Source: Halohasta litorea | GTDB lineage: Archaea; Halobacteriota; Halobacteria; Halobacteriales; Haloferacaceae | Length of the DNA: 64,000 bases | Direction of reading: 5' to 3' | Assembly (NCBI RefSeq): GCF_024494645.1 | Contig: NZ_JANHDJ010000002.1 | Span: 372,001-436,000, forward strand | In this document: positions 18,925-27,180 of the stretch, one piece after another | How positions within the stretch are numbered: position 1 is the stretch's first letter | How the letters are laid out: each line of letters starts with the position of its first letter | Notes under the pieces: generated by a model | The model's input: the letters and a program-made list of their open reading frames with translations, nothing else | What the model was told of the DNA's origin: nothing | The model's database searches: none | Translations under genes and position numbers: made by a program

Positions 18925-19476
18925 TTAGTCGTCGGCTACTGTCCTGGAGGTCCCATCATCGGCCGCCGAAATCGGCTCGTTGGCCAGCAGTTCGCGGAGT
19001 CGGCGCTCGCCTTCGCCCGGATCGTACCCCTGCCGCCGCAGGTGGGCGATCGGCGAGACGTTCGCGTTGAGTTCCCAGTGACACCAGAGCTCGGTGCGGC
19101 CATCGGCTGTCGGAAACAGCCGGACGTGCAGCTGGTGTGTGCTGGTGAGGCCGTCGGGGCGGTAGACGTAGCTGCCGACCTCGTGGACGCTCCGACCCTC
19201 GCGGTCGTAGCAGTGGAAGTAGGCCCTGACTAACCGGCGAAAGCCGAACTCCGAGCGGAGCCGCCGCCGGGCCTCAGTGGGAGCGACCTCCCACACACCG
19301 ACGTACTCCGGCGGTGGTGGCGGAAGCACGCTGAAATGCCGCGGCATGACCGCATCCGGAACCGCTGCCAACAGCTGCCCCGCGAGGAGCCGAACCCGGT
19401 AGATCCCAACCTGCGAGGCTGCCATCCAGCCGATCAGCAGGCTCGCCACGAGTGTCGCAAGCCGTCGGCCCTTCAT
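18925..19476 (-). CDS. Protein of unknown function, last gene of the GTP cyclohydrolase III operon
   Basis: A 183-residue protein with an N-terminal hydrophobic helix (about residues 8-24) and a soluble domain rich in Arg and aromatic residues with PPPPPEYVGVWEV and LFPTADGRTELWCHWELN. I do not recognise the family. It starts four bases inside the end of the PTPS-like gene, so it belongs to the same transcript. The domain could be a lipid- or ligand-binding beta barrel (calycin/START-like) judging by alternating hydrophobic strands, but this is a guess. Confidence 0.7.
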   Translation of the reverse strand: MKGRRLATLVASLLIGWMAASQVGIYRVRLLAGQLLAAVPDAVMPRHFSVLPPPPPEYVGVWEVAPTEARRRLRSEFGFRRLVRAYFHCYDREGRSVHEVGSYVYRPDGLTSTHQLHVRLFPTADGRTELWCHWELNANVSPIAHLRRQGYDPGEGERRLRELLANEPISAADDGTSRTVADD

Positions 19477-19859
19477 GAATCGGGCAGTGGTTGTTCGTAG
19501 CTCGCGAACGCCTCGTCGTCCTCCCAGAGCCGGACCCGGATTCGATCCGGATTCGTTGGTGCCGCATGCTCGACGATTCGCTCACAGACGATCCGAGAGA
19601 AGTGTTCGACGCTCGGGTTCAACCCCTCGAAGGCTGGCTGGTCGTTGAGCGTCGTGTCGGCGTAGGTCTCAACGATATCGTCGAGGGCGGCGTTGATCGC
19701 GTCGATATCGACCAGATAGCCGTACTCGTCGAGGCTCTCGCCCTCGAACTCCACGACTGCGGTGAACTGATGGGAGTGTCGGTCACCCTCGGGACCGGGA
19801 TCAGGCACCGTCAGAAAGTGCTGGGCGATGAACGGCCGCCGAACCGAAACCGTGTACAT
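19473..19859 (-). CDS. 6-pyruvoyltetrahydropterin synthase family protein with Glu for the catalytic Cys
   Basis: A 128-residue PTPS/QueD-fold (tunnelling-fold) protein. Zinc ligands are H14, H28 and H30 (HSH). In PTPS and QueD the catalytic Cys sits four residues before the first His of HxH; here that residue is E24 (EGDRHSH). A Cys-to-Glu change is known in the PTPS-III type, which makes 6-hydroxymethyl-dihydropterin. The conserved Glu near the C-terminus (LWEDDEAFASYE) may be the pterin anchor. It follows the MDR dehydrogenase by five bases and overlaps the next gene, downstream of GTP cyclohydrolase III. The reaction is therefore probably on a pterin-like or formamidopyrimidine compound, but this is inferred. 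Confidence 0.85.
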   Translation of the reverse strand: MYTVSVRRPFIAQHFLTVPDPGPEGDRHSHQFTAVVEFEGESLDEYGYLVDIDAINAALDDIVETYADTTLNDQPAFEGLNPSVEHFSRIVCERIVEHAAPTNPDRIRVRLWEDDEAFASYEQPLPDS

Positions 19860-19864
19860 ACCCG

Positions 19865-20899
19865 CTATGTGGGGCCGTCGTAGCTAAAGAGTGTCCCCAC
19901 CATCCCATCGGTCGATGCGGCCAGCGCATCGTAGGCCGCCGGGGCCTCGGCGATCGGGTAGCGGTCGGTGAGCAGCTCCCCGAGGCCACGCTCGCCGAGC
20001 TGCTGCCACGCGAGTTCCATCCGCCGGCCGCGGTCCCACCGACCGCGGAGCGAGGGGTCGATCGTGCTGACCTGACTGCTTGTCAGCGAGATCCGACTGC
20101 GATGGAATCGCCCGCCGAGATCCAGTTCGGTTGGCTTCGTGCCGTACCACGAGCCGACGACGATCCGGCCGTCATAGCCCGTCACTGACACCGCCGCATC
20201 CAGGGCCTCGGGGTTCCCCGAGAGTTCGTACGTGAGGTCCGCCCCCGCATATTCGTCGCTCGACGCCTCGCCGGGCAGTGGTAGTGCCTCGCCGATCGCG
20301 TCGGGGTGGACGCTGTCGGTCGCGCCGAGTTCCCGCGAGCGTGCGCGTCGGTCGGCGCTGTAGTCAACGGTCACGAGCTCCTGGAGGGGAAACTGGCCGA
20401 GCAGCGCGGTGGTCACGAGGCCAATCAGTCCCTGGCCGAAGACGACCGCCCGCTCGCCGAGTTTCGGTTCGCCGTCCTGGACCAGCGTCACCGCCGTCTC
20501 GACGGTCGGTAGCAGCGTCGCTTGGGCGGCGGAAAGCCCCTCGGGAACCGGATGAAGCTCCTCGACGGTCGCACAGAAGTGGCTCTCGTGAGGGTGGAAC
20601 GCGAAGACGCGACGGCCCAGCCAGTCGGCGTCGACGGCGTCGCCGACAGCCTCGACGACGCCGACGGCGGCGTACCCATATTTAAGTGGATAGGACAGCG
20701 AGCCCGACAGCGCATCGAGATTGGGATCGGCAGCCAGCTCCGTGGGGACCTCGCCGTTGTAGACCAACAGTTCGGTGCCGGGGCTGATCGCCGACAGCTC
20801 CGTCCGGACCAACAGTTGGTCGGCCGCGGGATCGGGGATCGGCTCCTCGCGGAGCTCGACCTCGCCGGGGGCGACGAAGTAGAGGGAGCGTCGAGTCAT
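19865..20899 (-). CDS. MDR-family (zinc-type alcohol dehydrogenase-like) oxidoreductase
   Basis: A 344-residue medium-chain dehydrogenase/reductase. The GroES-like N-terminal domain is followed by the nucleotide-binding motif VVFGQGLIGLVTT near residue 150 and an acidic VDYSADRR segment, which suggests NAD(H) rather than NADP(H). The structural-zinc Cys lobe of classical alcohol dehydrogenases is absent. Shape and spacing recall the BchC/YjjN-like subgroup. It starts 13 bases after the GTP cyclohydrolase III stop and ends five bases before the PTPS-like gene. Its substrate is likely a product of that pathway, which I cannot define. Confidence 0.85.
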   Translation of the reverse strand: MTRRSLYFVAPGEVELREEPIPDPAADQLLVRTELSAISPGTELLVYNGEVPTELAADPNLDALSGSLSYPLKYGYAAVGVVEAVGDAVDADWLGRRVFAFHPHESHFCATVEELHPVPEGLSAAQATLLPTVETAVTLVQDGEPKLGERAVVFGQGLIGLVTTALLGQFPLQELVTVDYSADRRARSRELGATDSVHPDAIGEALPLPGEASSDEYAGADLTYELSGNPEALDAAVSVTGYDGRIVVGSWYGTKPTELDLGGRFHRSRISLTSSQVSTIDPSLRGRWDRGRRMELAWQQLGERGLGELLTDRYPIAEAPAAYDALAASTDGMVGTLFSYDGPT

Positions 20900-20912
20900 G
20901 AGGGGAGGCGAG

Positions 20913-21698
20913 TCAATCGTCGCTGGTCGGGACGTGCGGCTGTGCGAACTCGACGGTCGTTCCCTCGTAGCGGCAGTCTTCGAGGGCGTGTTTAGCAGCG
21001 ATCCCGGCCTCGTGGGCCGTCTGTCCGCGACCGACGCCGACTTTCAACTCGACGCCCGCGTCGTCGGCGACGTGGTCGAGGGCCGCCTGATAGGCCTCTG
21101 CCGAGAGCTCGGGGAGCACCGCGATGATGTTGTCGCCGCCGACGAAAAACGACAGCCCGCCGTGGGCCGTCCGGAGATACTCCATCAGCGAGGCGTAGCT
21201 CCGCTCGATGTGGATAAAGGAGTCGAACTCGTTGAGCTGGTCGGTGTACTTGCCGGTCGCGTCGTTGACGTCGAAATGGGCGATATGCACCGGTTCAGTG
21301 CCCGTCTCGCTCGGATCCAGGAATGTCCCGGCGAGGACTTCGGTTCGGTCCTCGTCTTGGGCGCTGCCAGCGGCCTGGAGCCGCTCGGTCGCGCCGTCGA
21401 GGGCCGCCGCTGGCGTGTCGGCGACGTCGATGCCGAGACTGATCGTCACCGGATACCGGTTGCCGATGGTCTCCTGGAGGGTGGCGTGGGCCGCGCGGTC
21501 GATTCCGTTCGTGACCGCGATCATGTTGTCGAACCGCGTGAAGAAGACGTAGCCGCCGCGGCTCCCGATGAACTGGGCGACATCCGCGAACAGCCGCGAC
21601 TGGAGCGTCTGGAGGTCCATCTCCCGTCGCGGTTCCGGCGTCACCGTCCACGGCCCGTAGTTGTCGATCTGAACGAGCGTCAACTGAGTAATCGTCAC
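20913..21698 (-). CDS. gch3: GTP cyclohydrolase III
   Basis: A 261-residue archaeal GTP cyclohydrolase III (ArfA-type), which converts GTP to a formylaminopyrimidine nucleotide (FAPy), the first step toward riboflavin and the deazaflavin of F420. The protein has two GGDEF-like halves: GYVFFTRFDNMIAV in the first and FFVGGDNIIAVLPEL in the second, plus the family opening TLVQIDNYGPWTVTP. I place the start at the GTG at 21698 because the family begins there; the 26 codons upstream are basic. Downstream genes (MDR dehydrogenase, PTPS-like protein, unknown) follow with tiny gaps. Confidence 0.9.
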   Translation of the reverse strand: MTITQLTLVQIDNYGPWTVTPEPRREMDLQTLQSRLFADVAQFIGSRGGYVFFTRFDNMIAVTNGIDRAAHATLQETIGNRYPVTISLGIDVADTPAAALDGATERLQAAGSAQDEDRTEVLAGTFLDPSETGTEPVHIAHFDVNDATGKYTDQLNEFDSFIHIERSYASLMEYLRTAHGGLSFFVGGDNIIAVLPELSAEAYQAALDHVADDAGVELKVGVGRGQTAHEAGIAAKHALEDCRYEGTTVEFAQPHVPTSDD

Positions 21699-21877
21699 AG
21701 TACTTTTCCTTTTGGGAGCCTCCACATTGTGTCTTTCCGTTTTCCGAACGACGAGTCCTCCCTGACTCGCCACCATCGAAGCTACCGCCTACGCGCTGCG
21801 ATTGACGAGACTCACCCGACGTGGTTGAACCGCGTCGAAACCACGGGATTCAATTCCACGACGGCCAACGGTGTGGT

Positions 21878-22669
21878 ATGTCGTACAACGGGATTGTTTT
21901 GGATGTAGACGGCACGGTCGTCCGCGGCGACGAGCCGATTCCGGGGGCCGCCGCGGGTCTCGCTGCCGTCTCGCAGGCGGGACTCGACCGGGTGTTTCTC
22001 TCGAACAATCCGACCAAGCGGCCCGCAGCCTACGAATCTCGGTTCGAGACGGCCGGGTTCGACGTCGACCGCGAGGAGGTATTCACCGCCGGAACGATCA
22101 CCACCGAATATCTCCGCAGCGAGCACGCCGACGATCGACTGTTCGTGATCGGCGATCCTGGACTCGACAGCCAACTGCTGGCAGCCGATCTCTCTCTCAC
22201 GGACGACCCCGAGGCCGCCGACGCGCTGGTGGCGTCGATGGATCGGGAGTTCGGCTACCAGTCGCTCTGTGATGCGATCGTCGCCCTCGACGACGAGATC
22301 CCGTTTATCGGGACCGATCCGGATATGCTGATCCCCCAGACGGGATACAACATCCCCGGCACCGGAGCGATGCTCCACGCCATCGAGGGGGTGACCGACC
22401 GGGAGGTCGACGTGATTTGTGGCAAACCCTCCGACTTCGCCCGCCGGACGGTGCTCGACTACCTCGGCTGTCCGCCCGAGGAGTGTCTGGTCGTCGGCGA
22501 TCGACTCAATACCGATATCGAACTCGGCGCGGCGGCGGGGATGACGACCGTGTTGGTCCGCACCGGGATCACCAACGCCGAGACGCTGGCCGACTCCCCG
22601 ACCACTCCCGACTACGTCCTGGACTCGCTCGCCGAACTCGAAGCGGTTCTCGATGGCCACGCCGACTGA
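21878..22669 (+). CDS. HAD-IIA family phosphatase (NagD-like)
   Basis: A 263-residue haloacid-dehalogenase-like hydrolase of subclass IIA, related to NagD and p-nitrophenyl phosphatases. The nucleophile motif is DVDGTVVRGDEP (D9, D11), motif II is FLSNNPTKRP, and motif IV/III residues are in VCGKPSDFARR and VVGDRLNTDIELG. The ATG at 21878 (MSYNGIVL) is used; the 19 codons upstream are basic and lack haloarchaeal character. Physiological substrate unknown; family members act on sugar phosphates or nucleotides. Confidence 0.88.
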   Translation: MSYNGIVLDVDGTVVRGDEPIPGAAAGLAAVSQAGLDRVFLSNNPTKRPAAYESRFETAGFDVDREEVFTAGTITTEYLRSEHADDRLFVIGDPGLDSQLLAADLSLTDDPEAADALVASMDREFGYQSLCDAIVALDDEIPFIGTDPDMLIPQTGYNIPGTGAMLHAIEGVTDREVDVICGKPSDFARRTVLDYLGCPPEECLVVGDRLNTDIELGAAAGMTTVLVRTGITNAETLADSPTTPDYVLDSLAELEAVLDGHAD

Positions 22670-22739
22670 CCCTGCTGGTAGCAGGCGAGTATTTATTGGA
22701 CCGTGATCGCCATCGCCGCTCGAAAAGACATGTGTGGTA

Positions 22740-22750
22740 TTGTCTGACAA
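22740..22750. promoter_or_regulatory. Palindrome TTGTC-T-GACAA just upstream of a TATA box
   Basis: An 11-bp perfect inverted repeat ending three bases before the TATA box at 22754-22760 of the 45-residue gene, so it covers the BRE. Its position is that of an operator for a TFB-competing regulator, which is inference. Confidence 0.4.
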
Positions 22751-22753
22751 AGG

Positions 22754-22760
22754 TTTATAT
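22754..22760 (+). promoter_or_regulatory. TATA box of the 45-residue gene
   Basis: TTTATAT, centred 26 bases upstream of the ATG at 22783; leaderless geometry. A GGGGAG stretch also lies a few bases before the ATG. Confidence 0.6.
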
Positions 22761-22782
22761 CTCCCGGCGGTAAGGGGAGTGC

Positions 22783-22920
22783 ATGGAACCGAGTGACACA
22801 CCGTACGTCTTCGGCGACGAATCGCCACAGCCACCCAGCCACGACCCCGAAGGACGGGACGTGGTCATTATCGACGGCCAGGCGATGACCTACCGGAGCT
22901 ACCACCGCACTCGGCAGTAG
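22783..22920 (+). CDS. 45-residue acidic small protein
   Basis: A short gene encoding MEPSDTPYVFGDESPQPP and continuing to DGQAMTYRSYHRTRQ. It is backed by a strong TATA box at the leaderless distance, an ATG with G-rich context, a halophile-like acidic composition and a clean TAG stop at 22918-22920. I do not recognise the family. Possible helix near VVIIDGQAMTYRSYHR. It may be a small regulatory or stress protein, but no motif indicates a role. Confidence 0.6.
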   Translation: MEPSDTPYVFGDESPQPPSHDPEGRDVVIIDGQAMTYRSYHRTRQ

Positions 22921-22991
22921 TCGGCGCTGGTTGCGATCCGCGATAGTTCGGCTATTTATAAAAGACGTGAGCGTTGGCTGCGTTGGCCGGG

Positions 22992-23390
22992 TTAGAACGC
23001 GCCGCCGTGGACCTCGATCTCGGCGTGGAGTTCGGGTTTGAGGGCGGCGTGGACGTGACAGATGTCTTCGGCGCGGTCGACGATGGCGTCGAGTTCGTCG
23101 TCGGAGAGGTCGGCCTCGACGTGGATCGCAAAGCGGATCGCCGAGAGGTCATCGCCCTCGTCGATGTCGGCCTCGGCGTCGATCTGGATCGTGCCCAGAT
23201 CGTCGTGTCCCTCCTTGTTGCCGCCGACACGGAACGCAGGCAGGAAACAGGAGGCGTAGTCCGCGACGAGCACCGCGTTGGGGTTCGGGCCCGTCTCGTC
23301 GGTGGCGTCGATCGAGAGCTCGAAGTCGCCGACCTGACTCGTGGTTGCGTAGCCTTCCTCGCTGACCGTGGTGGTTTCGATATCCGTCAT
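22992..23390 (-). CDS. OsmC family protein
   Basis: A 132-residue OsmC/Ohr-type peroxidase-fold protein. The two redox Cys are at about residues 48 (DYASCFLPAF) and 111 (EDICHVHAAL), the arrangement of OsmC-type thiol peroxidases, which reduce organic hydroperoxides. A TATA-like GTTTAGG about 25 bases upstream of the ATG at 23390 fits a leaderless message. It stands alone. A role in organic peroxide defence is likely from family knowledge, untested here. Confidence 0.88.
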   Translation of the reverse strand: MTDIETTTVSEEGYATTSQVGDFELSIDATDETGPNPNAVLVADYASCFLPAFRVGGNKEGHDDLGTIQIDAEADIDEGDDLSAIRFAIHVEADLSDDELDAIVDRAEDICHVHAALKPELHAEIEVHGGAF

Positions 23391-23541
23391 GCATCTCGGT
23401 CGACGCCTGCGACCGACCTAAACGTTGCTCACTCCCGACGCGAACGAAGACGGTTTTGATTACCTGTGAGTCACAGCGCGATACAGTTCGGTGTCGACTG
23501 ACGGTGTGGGATCGGCCGACAGTGGGTGCGCCCCCGACGAG

Positions 23542-24261
23542 CTACAGTTCGAACGTTTCGTCCCCCTCCAGGACGTGGGGTTCTGCGGTGCTGCCGGTGG
23601 CTTTGACCTCCCGTACCCAGTCGTCGATCTCGATTTCGACCGGCGGGAACGTATCGTAATGCATCGGGAAGGCGTGGTCGACATCGAGCCAGTCGACGGC
23701 GACGGCGGCCTGCCACGGCCCCATCGTGAAGTGGTCGCCGACCGGCACCGCCGCGGCGTCGGGTTCGAGATACGCGCCCGTGACCTCCCGCATCTCGGTC
23801 ATCAGGCTGGTGTCGCCCGCGTGGTAGAAGGTGGTCGACTCTTCGTCGGTGGCTTGGGTCGGCTTGGTATCGCCGATAACGAAGCCGGCGGGCATCCCGC
23901 CCTCGTACTCGTGTTCGGTGTTGATCCCGTTGGTGTGGTCGGCCCGAACCATCGTCACGAAGGCGTCGCCGCACTCGACGGTGCCGCCGAGGTTCATCCC
24001 GATGGCATCCTCGAAGCCCAGTTCGGCTTGGGCGTAGCTCACGATTTCGGGGGTCGCCACCAGCGTGGCGTCGCTGAACTCGGGGGCGTGGGCGATGTGG
24101 TCGGCATGACCGTGCGTAAGCAGGAGATAGTCCGGCGTCTCGACATCACTGGGGTCGAGATCCGTGTGCGGATTGTCGAAAAACGGGTCGATCAGGAGGT
24201 CGGTGTCGTCGACGCTGACGTGCCATGTGGAGTGGCCGTGCCACGTGAGTTCGACTGTCAT
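23542..24261 (-). CDS. UPF0173-type metal-dependent hydrolase (metallo-beta-lactamase fold)
   Basis: A 239-residue MBL-fold protein of the UPF0173 family. The HxHxDH signature is [10 protein letters not shown] near residues 49-58; further metal ligands are His108 in RADHTNG, the Asp in YHAGDTSL and the His in HYDTFPP. Haloarchaeal members are annotated as metal-dependent hydrolases with unknown substrate. The ATG at 24261 ([11 protein letters not shown]) is the family start; the longer open frame upstream to 24678 is spurious. The promoter carries a palindrome on its TATA box (24287-24300). Confidence 0.9.
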   Translation of the reverse strand: MTVELTWHGHSTWHVSVDDTDLLIDPFFDNPHTDLDPSDVETPDYLLLTHGHADHIAHAPEFSDATLVATPEIVSYAQAELGFEDAIGMNLGGTVECGDAFVTMVRADHTNGINTEHEYEGGMPAGFVIGDTKPTQATDEESTTFYHAGDTSLMTEMREVTGAYLEPDAAAVPVGDHFTMGPWQAAVAVDWLDVDHAFPMHYDTFPPVEIEIDDWVREVKATGSTAEPHVLEGDETFEL

Positions 24262-24286
24262 AGTCGGTTTGTTGTTGCGGCAGAAC

Positions 24287-24300
24287 GCACATAAATGTGC
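24287..24300. promoter_or_regulatory. TATA box inside a 14-bp palindrome (MBL hydrolase gene)
   Basis: GCACAT-AA-ATGTGC, perfect 6-bp arms around two bases, sitting exactly on the TATA region 26-39 bases upstream of the ATG at 24261. A regulator bound there would compete with TBP. Confidence 0.5.
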
Positions 24301-24353
24301 AGTTCGGTGGCCGCGATTGTCGGCCACAGGTCGGCCGAAAACGGGACGACTGC

Positions 24354-24836
24354 TTACGATTCGAGCCGGTCGACCAGCTCCGAGAGCTGTTCTTTCCGGC
24401 CGTCGACGGCCTCCTGGCGGAGCGCCTCCTCGGCCTCGCTCGGACACACCAACTCGGGAACCTCGGTCGGGACGCCGTCGTCGTCGAGGGCGACGAACGT
24501 GAAGAAGGAACTCGTGGTCGGTCGTTCCTCGCCCTCGACGGGGTTTTCGGCGCGGACGTCGACTTTCACGTCGATGCTCGTCCGGCCGACGTTGAACACG
24601 TAGGCCTCGACGACGACGACCTCGCCGATGTCGATGGGGCTGATGAAGTCGACGTGTTCCATCGAGGCGGTCACACACTGGCGGTTGGAAAACCGCATCG
24701 CCGCGATGGCCCCACAGATGTCCATCCAGTGGAGCACGACACCGCCGAGGGCCCGGCCGAGGTTGTTGGTGTCGTTCGGGAGGAGGAGTTCGGTCATCTC
24801 AGTGTAGGAGTCTACAAGCGTCGCTGTCTCGTCCAT
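24354..24836 (-). CDS. Acyl-CoA thioesterase (hotdog fold)
   Basis: A 160-residue hotdog-fold protein of the YciA/BFIT acyl-CoA hydrolase type. The signature [20 protein letters not shown] includes the conserved Asn and Asp residues of the active-site helix; the following beta sheet ([20 protein letters not shown]) is typical. Its likely job is to release free fatty or other carboxylic acids from CoA thioesters. It lies between the MBL hydrolase and the DUF151 gene, all on the minus strand but with separate gaps of 51-92 bases. Confidence 0.85.
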   Translation of the reverse strand: MDETATLVDSYTEMTELLLPNDTNNLGRALGGVVLHWMDICGAIAAMRFSNRQCVTASMEHVDFISPIDIGEVVVVEAYVFNVGRTSIDVKVDVRAENPVEGEERPTTSSFFTFVALDDDGVPTEVPELVCPSEAEEALRQEAVDGRKEQLSELVDRLES

Positions 24837-24887
24837 GAATCGTTTCGGAAGCCGACCGCGGAAAGTCCGTCGGTCGCCACGGGGAGT

Positions 24888-25394
24888 CTACTCGTCGAAC
24901 TCCTCGGAGAAGGGGTCGTCGGAGAACGGATCGTCCGAGACCGGTCCGCCTTCGTCGGCGCGGCTGATGTCGACTTCCTCGGGCGAGCGCCCGGCGGCAT
25001 CCAGGATCTCATCGGAGACGGAGATCGGACATTCGACCCGGACGGCCAGCGCGATCGCGTCGCTGGGGCGGGCATCGAAGACGAACCCTTCGGGTTCGCC
25101 GTCGTCGTACCGTTCGGCGTCGATCTTCGCATAAAAGGTGCCGTCGGCCAGGTCGTCGATGCGCACGCCGTCGATCGCGCCGCTGAACTCCGTGACCATC
25201 TCGACGAGTAGATCGTGGGTGAGCGGTCGCTCGAACGGTTCGCCCGAGAGCGCAAGCTGGATCGATTGGGCCTGGTCGGCCGTCACGAAGATCGGGAGAT
25301 ACTCCTCGCGCGCCGTGAGGATGACCGCAGGGACGTTCTCGCCCTCGGGTCCGACGCCCATGCCGATCCCCGTTACCTCCGCGGAGTGGTCCAT
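24888..25394 (-). CDS. DUF151 / bifunctional nuclease family protein
   Basis: A 168-residue protein of the DUF151 (bifunctional nuclease-like) family. Family hallmarks are ILTAREEYLPIFVTADQAQSI near residues 26-46 and the FDARPSDAIALAVRVECPI block near 106-125. Bacterial and plant homologues have been described as nucleases or stress regulators; the activity in archaea is not established. The C-terminal 25 residues are an acidic repeat (DDPFSDDPFSEEFDE). The ATG at 25394 (MDHSAEVTG) is used; the longer frame overlaps the divergent TraB start. Confidence 0.88.
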   Translation of the reverse strand: MDHSAEVTGIGMGVGPEGENVPAVILTAREEYLPIFVTADQAQSIQLALSGEPFERPLTHDLLVEMVTEFSGAIDGVRIDDLADGTFYAKIDAERYDDGEPEGFVFDARPSDAIALAVRVECPISVSDEILDAAGRSPEEVDISRADEGGPVSDDPFSDDPFSEEFDE

Positions 25395-25494
25395 ACATCC
25401 CCTTCGGGAGACGGCTATGAATAACTGTTCCCGGCAGCCACTGGGAACCGTCGGTTCCGACACTGGTAAACGGGATGGAACGCTATCACGCCCA

Positions 25495-27180
25495 ATGAGC
25501 GAACCAGCGGACCCGGAACCCTCCGGCGGCGAGGGACGGGTAAGTGTCGTTGGGACCGCCCACGTCTCCGAGGCCAGCGTCCGTGAGGTCGAAACACGGA
25601 TTGCCGAGGACAAACCGGACATGGTGGCGGTCGAACTCGACGAGGGACGGTACCGACAGCTACAGGGCGAAGAACCCGATGACCTCGACGCCAGTGACCT
25701 CCTGAAAGGCAATACGGTCTTTCAGTTTCTGGCCTACTGGATGCTCTCCTACGTCCAGACCCGACTCGGTGACCAGTTTGACGTCGAACCCGGCGCGGAT
25801 ATGATGGCCGCCATCGAGACGGCCGAAAAACACGGCTGCGGCGTCGCCTTGGTCGACCGAGACATCCAGGAGACGATCCAGCGCTTCTGGGCGCGGATGA
25901 CGATCACCGAAAAACTGCGGATGGTCGGCGGCCTCGCCTTCGGCGTCACCGATAGCCGCGTGGTCGGGATCATGGTCGGGCTGATCGTCGGCCTGCTCGC
26001 CGGCCCCGTCCTCGCGCTGTTCGGCGGCACCCTCGGCATCACCGAGGCGATCTATCTGCGGGCCGCAAGCGGCGCGCTGCTCGGCCTCGGCACCGCGCTC
26101 GTGGTCGACCAACTGGCTGGCCTCGCCCTCGGTGGCGACCAGCGTCTTGCAACCGCCGTCGGCAGCGGCGGCGTGGTCGGCATACTGGCGGCGGCCACCG
26201 GCCTCGCAGACAGCCTCATCGGGAGCTATCTGGGTGGCTTTACGATCACCATCGTCGGCAGCCTCGCGCTGGGGCTCGTCGGCGGCCTGCTGTTCGGCCT
26301 CGTCGCAGCCGCAATTATCGGCCTTCGGGGGTCGACCCAACCCGAGACCGAGGGGCTCGACGAGATGGATATCGAGGACCTGACCGATGCCGACGTGGTG
26401 ACGGTGATGATGGAGGAGTTCCGCCAGTTCAGCCCCGGCGGTGCCGAAGCCCTCATCGACGAACGCGACGCCTACATCGCCCACCAACTGGTGGGGCTCC
26501 GGCAGGCTGGCTACGACGTGCTGGCGGTCGTCGGCGCGGGCCACCGCGAGGGGATCGAGGGATACCTGGCCGATCCGTCCACGCTGCCGCCGATGGAGTC
26601 GCTGACCGGCGAGGAAAAAGGCAGTCGACTGCCGTGGGGCAAGCTCGTCGGGATCGTGCTGTCGGTCGGCTTCGTGGCCTTCTTCATCCTACTTGCGATG
26701 GCCGGGGTCCAGGACGGCTTCCTGCTGCGGCTGTTCGGCGCGTGGTTCCTGATCAATGGGATCTTCGCCGCCGGGTTCGCCAAGCTGGCTGGCGCACGAT
26801 GGTCCTCCGCAGGCGTCGGCGGTGCGGTGGCGTGGATGACCTCGATCAACCCCGCCCTCGCGCCGGGCTGGTTCACTGGCTACGTCGAACTCCGACATCT
26901 CTCGGTCAACATCGGCGACATCTCGACGCTCAACGGCCTGCTGTCCGACGAGACCAAGCCAGTAGGGGAAATCCTCTCGGAGATGTTCGAGGTGCCGATG
27001 TTCAAGCTGATCATGATCGTCGCACTGACCAACGTCGGCTCCATCGTCGCCAGCGTGCTGTTCGTGAGCTACATCCTCCCGCAGTTCGGTACCGAGTTGG
27101 GTGGCGTTGAGGGAATCTCGCGGCTGATGTTGGATGGGGCCCGTAACAGCGCCGAACTCATCTGGAGTACCCTCACATGA
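25495..27180 (+). CDS. TraB/PrgY/GumN-family membrane protein (Tiki-type metalloprotease motifs)
   Basis: A 561-residue membrane protein. The N-terminal TraB domain has the two GxxH motifs of the TraB/Tiki family: GTAH near residue 20 and GAGH near 345, with the conserved Glu in VAVELDEGRY. Between and after them lie many membrane helices rich in Gly/Ala (about residues 155-290 and 385-560). Tiki homologues in animals are membrane metalloproteases, so these residues could be catalytic; TraB/PrgY of Enterococcus quenches a peptide pheromone. The stop overlaps the start of the site-2 protease (ATGA), so the two proteins are made together. The start at 25495 (MSEPADPEP) was chosen over the longer frame, which runs antisense into DUF151. 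Confidence 0.88.
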   Translation: MSEPADPEPSGGEGRVSVVGTAHVSEASVREVETRIAEDKPDMVAVELDEGRYRQLQGEEPDDLDASDLLKGNTVFQFLAYWMLSYVQTRLGDQFDVEPGADMMAAIETAEKHGCGVALVDRDIQETIQRFWARMTITEKLRMVGGLAFGVTDSRVVGIMVGLIVGLLAGPVLALFGGTLGITEAIYLRAASGALLGLGTALVVDQLAGLALGGDQRLATAVGSGGVVGILAAATGLADSLIGSYLGGFTITIVGSLALGLVGGLLFGLVAAAIIGLRGSTQPETEGLDEMDIEDLTDADVVTVMMEEFRQFSPGGAEALIDERDAYIAHQLVGLRQAGYDVLAVVGAGHREGIEGYLADPSTLPPMESLTGEEKGSRLPWGKLVGIVLSVGFVAFFILLAMAGVQDGFLLRLFGAWFLINGIFAAGFAKLAGARWSSAGVGGAVAWMTSINPALAPGWFTGYVELRHLSVNIGDISTLNGLLSDETKPVGEILSEMFEVPMFKLIMIVALTNVGSIVASVLFVSYILPQFGTELGGVEGISRLMLDGARNSAELIWSTLT

